DNA from: Rhodosalinus halophilus
GTDB taxonomy: Bacteria > Pseudomonadota > Alphaproteobacteria > Rhodobacterales > Rhodobacteraceae
Direction of reading: 5' to 3'
Length of the DNA: 64,000 nt
NCBI RefSeq assembly: GCF_003298775.1
Contig: NZ_QNTQ01000010.1
Location: 167,059-231,058, forward strand
Under the pieces are notes generated by a model. That model ran no database searches. It saw only the letters and a list, made by a program, of their open reading frames with translations, and had not been told where the DNA came from. Below are positions 55,351 to 64,000 of this stretch, piece by piece; position 1 is the stretch's first letter, and every line of letters begins with the position of its first letter. The position numbers and the translations under genes were made by a program.

Positions 55351-56315
55351 ACGCGCGCGGGTCCACCGCCGCAGCAGGCGCCGTGGCGCCCGCGTCGCCG
55401 CATGTGACGATCCTGATGGCGGTCCGCAACGGGGCGGCGCTTCTTCCCGAACAGCTTGATAGCTTCGCGCGTCAGGAGCACCGCAACTGGAGCCTTCTCG
55501 CGGGCGACGACGGGTCGACGGACGACAGTCGCGCCATTCTCGAGCGCTTCGCCGCAGCAGGACACGATGTGCGGATCCTCGACGGGCCACGGCGCGGTGC
55601 ATGGGCAAATTTCCTGAGACTGGTACAGGCGCTGCCCGGGCACGCGCCGCCGGGAACATGGGTCGCCTTTTCGGATCAGGACGATGTCTGGCTGCCCGAG
55701 CGATTGTCGCGCGGGCTCGCGCAGCTGCCGGCGGACGGGCCGCCCACGCTCTACTGCAGCCGAACCTGGATCACCGATGTGCGGCTTCGGGGGCGGCGGC
55801 TGTCGGCACCGCGCCCGCGCCCGCCGTCCTTCCGCAACGCGCTGGTGCAGAACATCGCCTCGGGCAACACGATCCTGCTCAATCCGGCCGCGGTGCGCCT
55901 GCTGATCGCGGCGTCGAAGGAGCCGGAAGAGCTGGTCGTCCACGACTGGTGGGTCTACCTTCTGATTACCGGCGCGGGCGGATTGGTCGTGCATGACGAC
56001 ACGCCGACGATCCTCTACCGCCAGCATGCGGGCAATCAGATCGGTGCGAACGACGGGATGCGCGCAAGGCTGCGCCGGGCGGGCATGATCCTCGACGGAA
56101 CCTTCCGTAGCTGGCACGATGCGAATATCGATGCGTTGCGCCGCTCCGCGCACCGCCTCACCCCGGAAAACCGCCAGATACTCGATGAATTCGCGGCGCT
56201 GCGGGGCTGCTGGGCCGGCGCGCGTGTCTCGCGTCTGGCCCGGCTGGGTCTCTATCGGCAAAGCAGGCTGAGTTCGCTCGCGCTCTGGGTGGCGGCGGCC
56301 TCGGGTCGGGTCTGA
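55347..56315 (+). CDS. GT2 family glycosyltransferase, rhamnosyltransferase-like
   Basis: A 322-residue GT-A enzyme. VTILMAVRNGAALLPEQLDSFARQEHRNWSLLAGDDGSTDDS opens the domain, and WVAFSDQDDVWLPERL is the metal-binding block. The SDQDDVW signature and NAGNQIGAN-like ending with VHDWWVYLLITGAGG are typical of rhamnosyltransferases. The coupling to rfbA supports dTDP-rhamnose as donor, but this is an inference. Confidence 0.85.
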   Translation: MNARGSTAAAGAVAPASPHVTILMAVRNGAALLPEQLDSFARQEHRNWSLLAGDDGSTDDSRAILERFAAAGHDVRILDGPRRGAWANFLRLVQALPGHAPPGTWVAFSDQDDVWLPERLSRGLAQLPADGPPTLYCSRTWITDVRLRGRRLSAPRPRPPSFRNALVQNIASGNTILLNPAAVRLLIAASKEPEELVVHDWWVYLLITGAGGLVVHDDTPTILYRQHAGNQIGANDGMRARLRRAGMILDGTFRSWHDANIDALRRSAHRLTPENRQILDEFAALRGCWAGARVSRLARLGLYRQSRLSSLALWVAAASGRV

Positions 56316-56328
56316 AAGGCGGCGTGTC

Positions 56329-57597
56329 TCAGCCGGCGCCCTGTCGGTTCGCGAGAATCCGGGCGAGGTTCGCCTCGGCGTCCTCGGTGAAGGTCAGATT
56401 GCTCAGAACCGTGCGCTCGACGAAGTGGTGGCCGGTGACGACAGGCATCTGCGCGGTCGAGGCGCCGGTGGTCAGACGAAGGACCAGATCCCAGTCCACC
56501 AGCCGCGTGAGCCTTTCGTCGAAGCCGCCGAGGCGATCGACCAGCTTGCGCTGGTGCACGAAGGCGTTGAGGTCGATGAAGTTCTCTTGTTCCAGTGCCG
56601 CGCGGTCGTAGCGCCGGAAGAGGATATCGCTCCAGCCGTCGGTCAGGTTGTGCCGCGCGATGGCGGTATAGGCCGACGTCGCACCCTTCGTGCCGAGCAG
56701 CGCTGCGCAGGCATAGAGAAGATGATCCGGCTCCCAGCGGTTGTCGCTGTCCAGGTAGGCGACGATCGCGCCCGATGCCGCCGCGAGCCCCGCGTTCCGC
56801 GCCGCCGAGACGCCGGCGTGCTTCCGCTCGAGAATGCGCAGCCGCCCCTCCGCCACCGCCTCCGGGAACCGGGCGCGCAGATGCGCCGGCCCGCCGTCCT
56901 CGCTGCCGTCGTCGATCACGATCACCTCCTGCGGCGCATAGGATTGCAGCAGGGCGGAAGAAACGGCCGTCGGCACCAGCCGGGCGCGGTTCCAGAGCGG
57001 AACGATTACGCTGACCGAAGGACGCTCGCGCCGCAGGATCGACATGGCCTGTTCGCGCAGGGGGTCGGGCATGTCGGCGGCGAAGCGGGGTGCCGCGTCC
57101 CCGAGCGAGAACAGATCGTCTCCGTCCGCATCGAGGTCGAAGGGCCACCGCCCCTCGGCCGCGCCGCTGGAGAGATAGTGGTCGAGGGCGTCCATGCCTG
57201 CCTGAGCGACATCTGGGTTGCGCCGGAGATAGCCGGGCGCATCGAAGAACCTGTCGCGCCTGCCGCGCGGAAGTGCCTGCAGCGCCCGGGCGAACCGCAT
57301 CCCGATACTATGGGCGTAGCCGCTCAGCCTGTGGTCCGCTGCGTGGTCCCGAACCGAGAGCAGCTCGAACTGCGCCTTCTGCAGGTCGGCCAGCAGCGCC
57401 ACCCGTTCCTCGCCGTGCAGCCGCAGAACCATTCCGAGCAATCGCTCGAGGTCGTCGACATGCACGCGGGTGTCCCGGGCTTCGAGCGCGCCGAGCCGGT
57501 CCAGGGCTGTCGTGAGGCGCGCCGGCAGATCGGGCCCCGCGGCCGACGGGGACTCCAGCGCGGCGATCAGTTGCCGAAGCGGATTTTCCTCGTGCAT
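56329..57597 (-). CDS. GT2 family glycosyltransferase with an N-terminal PDVA module
   Basis: A 422-residue protein on the opposite strand to its neighbours. ATG 57597 (MHEENPLRQLIAALESP) is preferred over an ATG 216 bases upstream that would run into the gmd region. It has helical N-terminus, one FFDAPGYLRRNPDVAQAG...HYLSSGAAEGRWP module, then a GT-A domain (VSVIVPLWNRARLVPTAVSSALLQSY, IVIDDGSEDGG, YLDSDNRWEPDHL). It shares the PDVA module with the GT at 49985. Donor unknown. Confidence 0.82.
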   Translation of the reverse strand: MHEENPLRQLIAALESPSAAGPDLPARLTTALDRLGALEARDTRVHVDDLERLLGMVLRLHGEERVALLADLQKAQFELLSVRDHAADHRLSGYAHSIGMRFARALQALPRGRRDRFFDAPGYLRRNPDVAQAGMDALDHYLSSGAAEGRWPFDLDADGDDLFSLGDAAPRFAADMPDPLREQAMSILRRERPSVSVIVPLWNRARLVPTAVSSALLQSYAPQEVIVIDDGSEDGGPAHLRARFPEAVAEGRLRILERKHAGVSAARNAGLAAASGAIVAYLDSDNRWEPDHLLYACAALLGTKGATSAYTAIARHNLTDGWSDILFRRYDRAALEQENFIDLNAFVHQRKLVDRLGGFDERLTRLVDWDLVLRLTTGASTAQMPVVTGHHFVERTVLSNLTFTEDAEANLARILANRQGAG

Positions 57598-57790
57598 CGG
57601 CCCACCCCTCGCCAGCCGCCTCGCCCGCGCATGGCGGACCACCGTTCGCGCTGCGCCCGGCCAAAACAAGGGTAGACCGGCGCCCGGAAGCTTGTGAAGG
57701 CTCCCGCCGCTTGCTACCGCTTGCCGGGTTATCGAAACGCCGGCATGCAGACGCGGCAAGGCGGCAGACGAGGATTGCTGGCTGGCAGCC

Positions 57791-58912
57791 ATGACGAAGA
57801 AGGCCCTCATCACCGGCGTGACCGGGCAGGATGGCTCCTATCTGGCGGAATTCCTGCTGGAGAAGGGATACGAGGTGCATGGCATCAAGCGCCGGGCCTC
57901 GCTGTTCAACACGGATCGCATAGACCACATCTATCAGGATCCGCATGTCCGTCACGCAAGCTTCCGCCTGCACTACGGCGATCTCACCGATACATCCAAC
58001 CTGACCCGGATCCTGGCCGAGGTGAAGCCGGACGAGGTCTACAATCTCGGTGCACAGAGCCATGTCGCGGTGAGCTTCGAGGCGCCTGAATACACCGCGG
58101 ACGTGGATGCGATCGGTACGCTGCGCCTGCTCGAGGCGATCCGCTTTCTCGGACTCGAGAAGACGACCCGCTTCTATCAGGCGTCGAGCTCGGAGCTCTA
58201 CGGGCTGGTCCAGGAGACGCCGCAGCGCGAATCGACGCCCTTTCACCCGCGCTCGCCCTATGCCGTGGCCAAGCTCTATGCCTACTGGATCACGGTGAAC
58301 TACCGCGAAGCCTACGGCATGTATGCCTGCAACGGCATTCTCTTCAATCACGAGAGCCCGCGGCGGGGGGAGACTTTCGTGACGCGCAAGATCACGCGCG
58401 GTCTCGCCAATATCGCCCAGGGTCTCGAGACGTGCATCTACATGGGCAACATCGACGCCCGGCGCGACTGGGGGCACGCGAAGGACTATGTGCGCATGCA
58501 GTGGTTGATGCTGCAGCAGGACGCGCCCGAGGATTTCGTGATCGCCACCGGCGAGCAGCATTCGGTGCGTGAATTCATTAGCTGGGCCGCGGAAGATCTC
58601 GGCATATCGCTGGCGTTCCGGGGCGAAGGAACGGACGAAGTCGCGGTGGTCGAGGCCGTGACCGGCGGCGACGCGCCGGGCGTCAGGCCAGGCGACGTGA
58701 TCATGCGTATCGACCCGCGCTACTTCCGCCCCGCCGAGGTGGACACGCTGCTCGGCGATCCATCGAAGGCGAAGCAGAAGCTGCGCTGGGAGCCTGAGAT
58801 CACGGCGCGCCAGATGTGCGCCGAGATGGTCGCCGAGGATCTGAAGACCGCGCGGCGGCACGCGCTGCTCAAGGAACACGGCTACGCATTGCCGATCAGC
58901 ACGGAAGGCTGA
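57791..58912 (+). CDS. gmd: GDP-mannose 4,6-dehydratase
   Basis: A 373-residue SDR enzyme making GDP-4-keto-6-deoxy-D-mannose. The N-terminus [37 protein letters not shown] is diagnostic. [21 protein letters not shown] and [14 protein letters not shown] follow, with [11 protein letters not shown] (YxxxK). [18 protein letters not shown] and [24 protein letters not shown] are further conserved blocks. Pairs with fcl 153 bases later. Confidence 0.97.
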   Translation: MTKKALITGVTGQDGSYLAEFLLEKGYEVHGIKRRASLFNTDRIDHIYQDPHVRHASFRLHYGDLTDTSNLTRILAEVKPDEVYNLGAQSHVAVSFEAPEYTADVDAIGTLRLLEAIRFLGLEKTTRFYQASSSELYGLVQETPQRESTPFHPRSPYAVAKLYAYWITVNYREAYGMYACNGILFNHESPRRGETFVTRKITRGLANIAQGLETCIYMGNIDARRDWGHAKDYVRMQWLMLQQDAPEDFVIATGEQHSVREFISWAAEDLGISLAFRGEGTDEVAVVEAVTGGDAPGVRPGDVIMRIDPRYFRPAEVDTLLGDPSKAKQKLRWEPEITARQMCAEMVAEDLKTARRHALLKEHGYALPISTEG

Positions 58913-59065
58913 ACCCCGAGGCGCACGAGAGGTGCAAGCGAAATGCACGATCACGGTATCAGCGACCCACCGCGGGCGACTCCCTCCGTTGCCGGGACGC
59001 CGCGCGGCGGCGGCGGCGGCCCGGGCGTCTGCGAACCGAGGTGACGGCAGAACTGGCTGGAGGGC

Positions 59066-60043
59066 ATGACCAGGATCTACATCGCAGGACACCGGGGCAT
59101 GGTCGGGAGCGCGATCCTGCGCAGGCTGGAGGCGCGCCGCGATGCGGGAGAGGATCTCACGCTCGTCACCTGCACGCATTCGGAGCTGGACCTCGCCGAT
59201 CAGGCCGCGGTCCGCGACTTCATGGCGGCCGAGCGCCCGGATGTCGTGATCCTCGCCGCGGCAAAGGTCGGTGGCATCCTCGCCAACGATACCTATCCGG
59301 CCGAGTTCATCTACGAGAACCTGATGATCGAGTGCAACGTGATCCATCAGGCGTTCGCTGCCGGCGTCGGCCGGTTGTTGCAACTGGGCTCGTCATGCAT
59401 CTACCCGAAGAGGGCGGAGCAGCCCATGGCGGAGGATGCGTTGCTCACCGGTCGGCTCGAGCCCACGAACGAGCCCTACGCCATCGCGAAGATAGCCGGG
59501 ATCAAGCTCTGCGAGAGCTACAACCGTCAGTATGGCGTCGACTATCGCTCGGTCATGCCCACGAACCTCTATGGCCCCGGCGACAACTTCCACCCCGAGA
59601 AGAGCCACGTCCTGCCGGCGCTGATCCGCAGGTTCCACGAAGCGGCGCGATCGGGCGCCGAGGCGGTGACGATCTGGGGTACCGGCACGCCGCGACGCGA
59701 GTTCCTGCACGTCGACGACATGGCGGGAGCGGCGCTCTTCGTCCTGGATCTTCCGAAGGACGTCTATGCGGCGAGCACGCATCCGATGCTGAGCCACATC
59801 AATGTGGGGACCGGCGAGGACATCACGATCCTGGAACTCGCCCGCCTCGTGGCGCGCGTCACCGGCTTCGACGGCAGGATCGAGACCGATCCCTCCAAGC
59901 CGGACGGCACGCCCCGCAAGCTCCTGGACGTCTCGCTTCTGCGCGACATGGGCTGGCAGGCGCGGATCGGACTCGAGGAAGGTATCCGCGACACCTATGC
60001 TTGGTTCCTGTCCCAGGGACCGGATGCAATGCGCGCGAAATAG
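59066..60043 (+). CDS. fcl: GDP-L-fucose synthase
   Basis: A 325-residue bifunctional epimerase-reductase converting the Gmd product to GDP-L-fucose. [44 protein letters not shown] and [20 protein letters not shown] (YxxxK) identify it. The epimerase cysteine is in SSCIYPK. Together with gmd, it supplies the donor for the fucosyltransferase-like gene downstream. Confidence 0.97.
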   Translation: MTRIYIAGHRGMVGSAILRRLEARRDAGEDLTLVTCTHSELDLADQAAVRDFMAAERPDVVILAAAKVGGILANDTYPAEFIYENLMIECNVIHQAFAAGVGRLLQLGSSCIYPKRAEQPMAEDALLTGRLEPTNEPYAIAKIAGIKLCESYNRQYGVDYRSVMPTNLYGPGDNFHPEKSHVLPALIRRFHEAARSGAEAVTIWGTGTPRREFLHVDDMAGAALFVLDLPKDVYAASTHPMLSHINVGTGEDITILELARLVARVTGFDGRIETDPSKPDGTPRKLLDVSLLRDMGWQARIGLEEGIRDTYAWFLSQGPDAMRAK

Positions 60044-60353
60044 CCCCGGTCCCGGCCGGCTTTCCGTGCGCTGCTGCGAAGGATGACGACGACCGGCGCA
60101 TTTCGCCCAAAGCAGCACGCGGACGCGCACAATACAGTGCGTGCGCAATCAGAGATTGCAATCTGTGCGAGAAGATCGCAGGTATCTCGGTCAGTCGTAA
60201 CTCACAGCGGGAAAGGCGGTTCCCCGATGGCGCACACGCCGCGCGACGCGGAACCGCCTTCGATTGACCCTGAACAAGCGGCTTGCTAGCGTCACTCGGC
60301 TCGCAGCGGCGTGGCCGCCCGGCCGAAAGCGAGAGTTCTGTGTCGGCGACGAT
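60044..60353. other. 310-base gap between fcl and the fusion glycosyltransferase
   Basis: No gene is supported here. The gap holds the perfect 12-base palindrome AGATTGCAATCT (60153-60164) and a perfect 11-base inverted repeat AAGGCGGTTCC / GGAACCGCCTT (60213-60223 and 60250-60260). The latter encloses a 26-base loop with a smaller GGCG/CGCC stem. The first element may be an operator; the second looks like a terminator or structured leader. Confidence 0.5.
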
Positions 60354-62771
60354 ATGAATTGGAAAGAAGTCTCGCAAGAATCCATGCGAAGCAGCCTTTC
60401 AAGACTGTATGGTGATATTTGCCATGGGCGCGTCACGAACCGCAAGGATATTGTCGCGGCGCTGCATGCTGCACACCGGCAAGTCGCCGGAGCCTCGGAT
60501 CGAAAGGCGATCGACAGCTACAGCCGCTTCGCCCGCCTGATCGACATCGCCTGTGCGCGGAACGGAAAACCCCTGAACGAGATTGCGGACTTCCCGCAGT
60601 ACCTTCCCAGCATTTCCGAGGACGGCCGGCCGGGTACGAGCGTCGTGACCTGCTCGATGAATCGCAACCGGAATCTCGTCAAGGCGTTGCCGAGCTGGTT
60701 GAAGCATCAAGAGGTCTGCGAAATCGTCATCGTCGACTGGTCGTCCGAAGAGCCGGTCAGACGCGCCCTGAGCGATGCCAGGGTCGAGGACGAAAGGATT
60801 CGGATTCTTCGCGTCGATGGCGCGGATCGCTGGGTGCTCTCGTATGCTTTCAACGCGGGCTTCCGTTTTTCCCGTTATCAGAAAATCCTGAAGGCTGATG
60901 CGGATATCGTTCTATCGGAGGATTTCTTCGAAAAGAACGAACTCGCGAGTCTGGATGCTTTCGTTGCCGGGAACTGGCGCAAGGTCGGCAGAGGTCAGGA
61001 GCATACGAACGGCTTTTTCTACGCGTCGCGTCGTGCCTTGGCTCACATAGGCGGCTTCAACGAGTACATCACCACCTACGGGTGGGACGACGACGATCTG
61101 TACGGGCGGCTCGTTCAGGCGGGCTATGAACGACGAGACGTTGCGCCCGACACGATACATCATCTGTTGCACTCGGATTCCGAGCGTACCGGTGCGAAGC
61201 ACGACGACGCGGCGACATTTCGCGACGTCTTCGAGAGCCGCACCGATTTCATGATCCATCGCAATCGCCATCTCGCAAGGCTTTTGCCAGAGTGGACGCG
61301 AGACCAATGTCAGGCGATCCTGTCTGTGAAGAATCGTTCGCCAGACGGTGCGACTGTCGAATTCTCTGGCGAGCCGGCTTTCGAGATCCCCCGGGAAACC
61401 ATGCTTCGCGCGTCCCGGTCGGCCAGACGCGAGTTGCTGCTGAAGTCCCACGGCGGGCGGGTCAAGGACATTCCCGAGCAGGTGATCGACCGGCTGATGG
61501 CACGGGAAAACCGCCTCGTGGCTCCACTCGATTTCGAGCTTGCGGGGCTCGCTCCGGACGAACTCGCGCCGGAGGACTGGCCGTATCTCGTCATCGAGCC
61601 TGATCCGGGGCTGCTGAGGGGACCCGGACGTCGTGCCCGCGGCGATCTGGACGCGGCGATCCGTCGCTTGCGGACCGCTGCCACCGCGGCGCGCCTGCAT
61701 TGCATCGTCAAGCTGCCGGGCGAGATCGGGGCCTCGTGTCTGCCGGATAGCCTGCGGGATCTCGCGGCGTTGCCGAGCACCGCCCAGCTTGGCGAATTGT
61801 GCACGATATCCGTCGAAACCCTGCAAGAGCCCGACGAACTCCCGCGTGGAAACCTTCTCTTGCAGCTGAAGCGTGAGGCGCTGGAGGTGGCGCCGCGGAG
61901 CGCGCCGGAGCTCGTCGCCGGCAGAAGGCGACGCCTGTTCATCGATGCGCAGCACGGGCTGGGCAACCGGCTTCGCGCGATCGGGTCGGCAGCGGCAATC
62001 GCGCAGGCCACCGAGCGCGAGCTCGTCATCGTCTGGGAGCCCGATCACCATTGCCAGGCGCGTTTCCATGACCTGTTCGAATATGCGGGCGCCGTGATCG
62101 AGCGCTGCTTTCCGGAAGATGCGCGCAAGGGCGCGATGGCGGTCTACAATTACATGACGGTGGAAGAGGGGGCGGCAAAGGATGCGCTGGTGGACGGCGC
62201 GAAGGACGGCGACATCTATGCCCGCTCCGCTTTCGTGCTCAAGTCCCCGCATTCCGGCTGGGAACGGGAAAATGCCTTCATTCGCTCCTTGCGTCCCGTC
62301 GAGGCGGTCCGCGCGTTGGTCGAGTCCGTACGGCATCCGAACGACATCTCGGCGCATGTCCGAATGGAGGCGGGTCCCGGCCGCGACCAGAACTCCTACG
62401 ACAGACCCGAAAACTGGCTGGCGAGCGATCACGAGCTGATTCACAAGTGGCGTGAGAGCAGTCATTTCTCCCGTTTCACAAAGAGAATCGACGCACTTAT
62501 CGAAGAAGGAACGGCCGACACGGTCTTCGTCGCTGCAGACCTTCCGGAAACATACGACGAATTCCTGAAGCGTTACGGAGACCGGATCGCGTGGTTGCCG
62601 CGCGAGCTTTACGACAGATCCAGCGATCAGCTTCAGTATGCGCTGGCGGATGCGCTTCTTCTGGGCCGCGCCCGACTCATGCTCGGCAGCACCTGGAGCT
62701 CCTTTTCGGAACTGGCCACGCGGCTGGCGCCCGGCGTGCTGAACCGGGAAATGAGCGGCAAGGACTTCTGA
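60354..62771 (+). CDS. Bifunctional GT2 / fucosyltransferase-like glycosyltransferase
   Basis: An 805-residue protein from ATG 60354 (MNWKEVSQES); a TTG 90 bases upstream is in frame but less likely. Residues about 95-260 form a GT2-type domain with KADADIVLSED and the galactosyltransferase-like GGFNEYITTYGWDDDDLYGRL. Residues about 525-805 form a second domain with GLGNRLRA (535-542) and HVRMEAGPG (668-676), resembling the GDP-binding HxR motif of NodZ/GT23-type fucosyltransferases. The middle (270-520) is unassigned. Position after gmd-fcl supports fucose transfer. Base composition looks lower in GC than neighbours. Confidence 0.75.
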   Translation: MNWKEVSQESMRSSLSRLYGDICHGRVTNRKDIVAALHAAHRQVAGASDRKAIDSYSRFARLIDIACARNGKPLNEIADFPQYLPSISEDGRPGTSVVTCSMNRNRNLVKALPSWLKHQEVCEIVIVDWSSEEPVRRALSDARVEDERIRILRVDGADRWVLSYAFNAGFRFSRYQKILKADADIVLSEDFFEKNELASLDAFVAGNWRKVGRGQEHTNGFFYASRRALAHIGGFNEYITTYGWDDDDLYGRLVQAGYERRDVAPDTIHHLLHSDSERTGAKHDDAATFRDVFESRTDFMIHRNRHLARLLPEWTRDQCQAILSVKNRSPDGATVEFSGEPAFEIPRETMLRASRSARRELLLKSHGGRVKDIPEQVIDRLMARENRLVAPLDFELAGLAPDELAPEDWPYLVIEPDPGLLRGPGRRARGDLDAAIRRLRTAATAARLHCIVKLPGEIGASCLPDSLRDLAALPSTAQLGELCTISVETLQEPDELPRGNLLLQLKREALEVAPRSAPELVAGRRRRLFIDAQHGLGNRLRAIGSAAAIAQATERELVIVWEPDHHCQARFHDLFEYAGAVIERCFPEDARKGAMAVYNYMTVEEGAAKDALVDGAKDGDIYARSAFVLKSPHSGWERENAFIRSLRPVEAVRALVESVRHPNDISAHVRMEAGPGRDQNSYDRPENWLASDHELIHKWRESSHFSRFTKRIDALIEEGTADTVFVAADLPETYDEFLKRYGDRIAWLPRELYDRSSDQLQYALADALLLGRARLMLGSTWSSFSELATRLAPGVLNREMSGKDF

Positions 62772-62954
62772 GGGGAAGGCCGCCGTCACGCGGGTCGCGC
62801 CCTTCGGAAGCGCCGGGCCGTCGATCGCATCCGTGAATATCACTTGCCAGCCGGCAACCTAAGAGCGAATAAACGCGGGTGGTCGCCGAGCCGCCCTGCC
62901 GGGTGAGCCGGCCGTGGGGTGCGCTCGGGACCGTCTCAAGCGGGAGCAGCATCC

Positions 62955-64000
62955 ATGGCTATCATCTCGACGCTCACCAATACCTCGACGCCCATCGCCG
63001 CCAATGTCAGCGGCAACGTCTACCTGATCGGTCCCGATGCGATCGTCACCACCACAGGTGATGCGGTGGACGGGAACAACACCTCCACGAGCAAGCGGAT
63101 CGTCGTGCAGGGCAGCCTGATCGCCGAACAGGACGGTATCGATCTGGGCTCGGCTGGCACAGGTGGGTTCAACCAGATCCACGTGACGCGAACCGGCTAC
63201 ATCTTCGCCGAATCCGACGGGATCGAGGCGGAGGGCGGCAGCAACGTCGTGGTGAACGAGGGCAGCATCTTCGCGGCGAACGACGGCATGTTCATCCTTG
63301 GCGACGGCAACAGGATCACCAACTACGGTGACGTAACCGGCACCTCCGACGGCATCGACGTCACCGGCAACTTCAACATCCTGACCAACCATGGCCGGCT
63401 CACCGGCGGGGACGAGGGCCTCGAGATTTCCGGCGACGGCAACCGCATCGTCAACTACGGCGCCATCGTAACCTCGAACGATTTCGTCGGAAACGAGGCG
63501 GTCGAGGTGTCCCACAACGCGGGAGAGACTTCCTTTCTCTACAACTACGGCACGATCGGCGGAATCGGTGCCTATGCGGGTGGCCAGGGTGCCGACACGA
63601 TCGTGAACGAAGGCGCCATCACCGGCGAGGTCCGCACCAATCTGGGCGACGACGTGATCCGCAATTCCGGCAGCATCGACGGCCATGTGGAGCTGTCAAC
63701 AGGGGATGACCAGCTCTTCAACCGGGGGCTCATCTTCGGCGACGTCAATCTCGGCGGCAGCAACGATCTCTTCGACGGGCGAAACGGCGAAATCGTCGGA
63801 ACCGTCACGGGCGGCTTGGGAGATGACACGATCCTCGGCGGCACGGGCGACGACACCGTCAACGGCGGCGCGGGCGCCGACATCCTCGAGGGTGGCGCGG
63901 GCGTGGATACCGTGAGCTACGTCTTCGACACCACCGGGGTGACCGTGCGGCTGTGGAACGGAACCGGCGCGGGCGGCGAGGCGGCGGGTGACGTGATCTC
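62955..64000 (+). CDS. RTX protein with N-terminal beta-solenoid-like repeat (3' end outside window)
   Basis: Reads from ATG 62955 (GGGAG eight bases upstream) to the right edge without a stop; at least 348 residues are visible. No signal peptide (MAIISTLTNTSTPIAANVSG). Residues about 25-270 carry repeats of an N-x-G-x-(I/V/L) rung type (VNEGSIF, ITNYGDVTG, LTNHGRLTG, IVNYGAI, IVNEGAITG, IRNSGSIDG, LFNRGLIFG), suggesting a right-handed beta-solenoid. RTX nonapeptides follow (GGLGDDTILGGTGDDTVNGGAGADILEGG). Secretion by a type I system and a surface location are likely. Confidence 0.85.
   Translation, partial: MAIISTLTNTSTPIAANVSGNVYLIGPDAIVTTTGDAVDGNNTSTSKRIVVQGSLIAEQDGIDLGSAGTGGFNQIHVTRTGYIFAESDGIEAEGGSNVVVNEGSIFAANDGMFILGDGNRITNYGDVTGTSDGIDVTGNFNILTNHGRLTGGDEGLEISGDGNRIVNYGAIVTSNDFVGNEAVEVSHNAGETSFLYNYGTIGGIGAYAGGQGADTIVNEGAITGEVRTNLGDDVIRNSGSIDGHVELSTGDDQLFNRGLIFGDVNLGGSNDLFDGRNGEIVGTVTGGLGDDTILGGTGDDTVNGGAGADILEGGAGVDTVSYVFDTTGVTVRLWNGTGAGGEAAGDVI

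Noticed and set aside
58943..59044. A 33-codon open frame between gmd and fcl starting at ATG 58943.
   Set aside because: Weak and distant ribosome-binding sequence, a poly-glycine run from a GGC repeat, and no recognisable domain; more likely leader DNA.

Overview
The window is a gene-dense, GC-rich chromosomal segment of an alphaproteobacterium, most likely the Rhodobacteraceae/Roseobacteraceae group. The evidence is the order rho-mnmE-mnmG-rsmG-parA-parB-hemW-rdgB-rph-hrcA-grpE, the regB/senC/regA redox-regulation cluster, alpha-type addAB, and HslV with a short N-terminal propeptide. No rRNA, tRNA, CRISPR array, transposase or insertion sequence was seen. Two parS-like sites in mnmG and rsmG, next to parAB, place the left end near the replication origin.

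Layout. 1-6666: end of rho, two tRNA U34-modification genes, the 16S rRNA methyltransferase gene rsmG and the ParAB segregation genes. 6673-13100: hemW-rdgB-rph on the minus strand, then hrcA-grpE, two NUDIX hydrolases and the redox chaperone Hsp33. 13097-18058: CCA-adding enzyme and a pair of ABC exporter half-transporters. 18091-22362: a 23S-type m5U methyltransferase, a NavBac-type voltage-gated sodium channel, two L,D-transpeptidase-fold proteins, a CAP-domain lipoprotein and a tiny membrane protein. 22432-28558: ferrochelatase, a methyltransferase, comF, glutaredoxin, a nitrilase-family hydrolase, a MarR regulator, ubiG and a proline iminopeptidase. 28555-31127: hslU and hslV, separated by a brnT-brnA toxin-antitoxin pair on the opposite strand. 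31238-40114: a tightly overlapping minus-strand run tsaE-amgK-murU-addB-addA, with trxA after it. 40170-44525: a PAS-only membrane protein, regB, senC and regA. 44522-45599: a small lipoprotein and an HD hydrolase.

From 45665 to the right edge the window becomes a surface/glycan locus. It holds a large RTX calcium-binding protein, a DUF2793 protein, three GT2 glycosyltransferases, the full dTDP-L-rhamnose set (rfbC, rfbB, rfbD, rfbA), the GDP-L-fucose set (gmd, fcl), and a two-domain protein. The last has an N-terminal GT2 domain and a C-terminal domain resembling fucosyltransferases. A second RTX protein with an N-terminal beta-solenoid-like repeat runs off the edge. The likely product is a rhamnose- and fucose-containing surface polysaccharide or a glycosylated RTX surface protein. 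No polymerase, flippase or type I secretion genes are in view, so assembly and export must be encoded elsewhere.

Items most worth attention are the GT2/fucosyltransferase-like fusion beside gmd-fcl, the RTX-bracketed sugar cluster, the NavBac channel, the long rsmG/parA overlap, the parS site covering the mnmG start, and brnTA splitting hslV from hslU.
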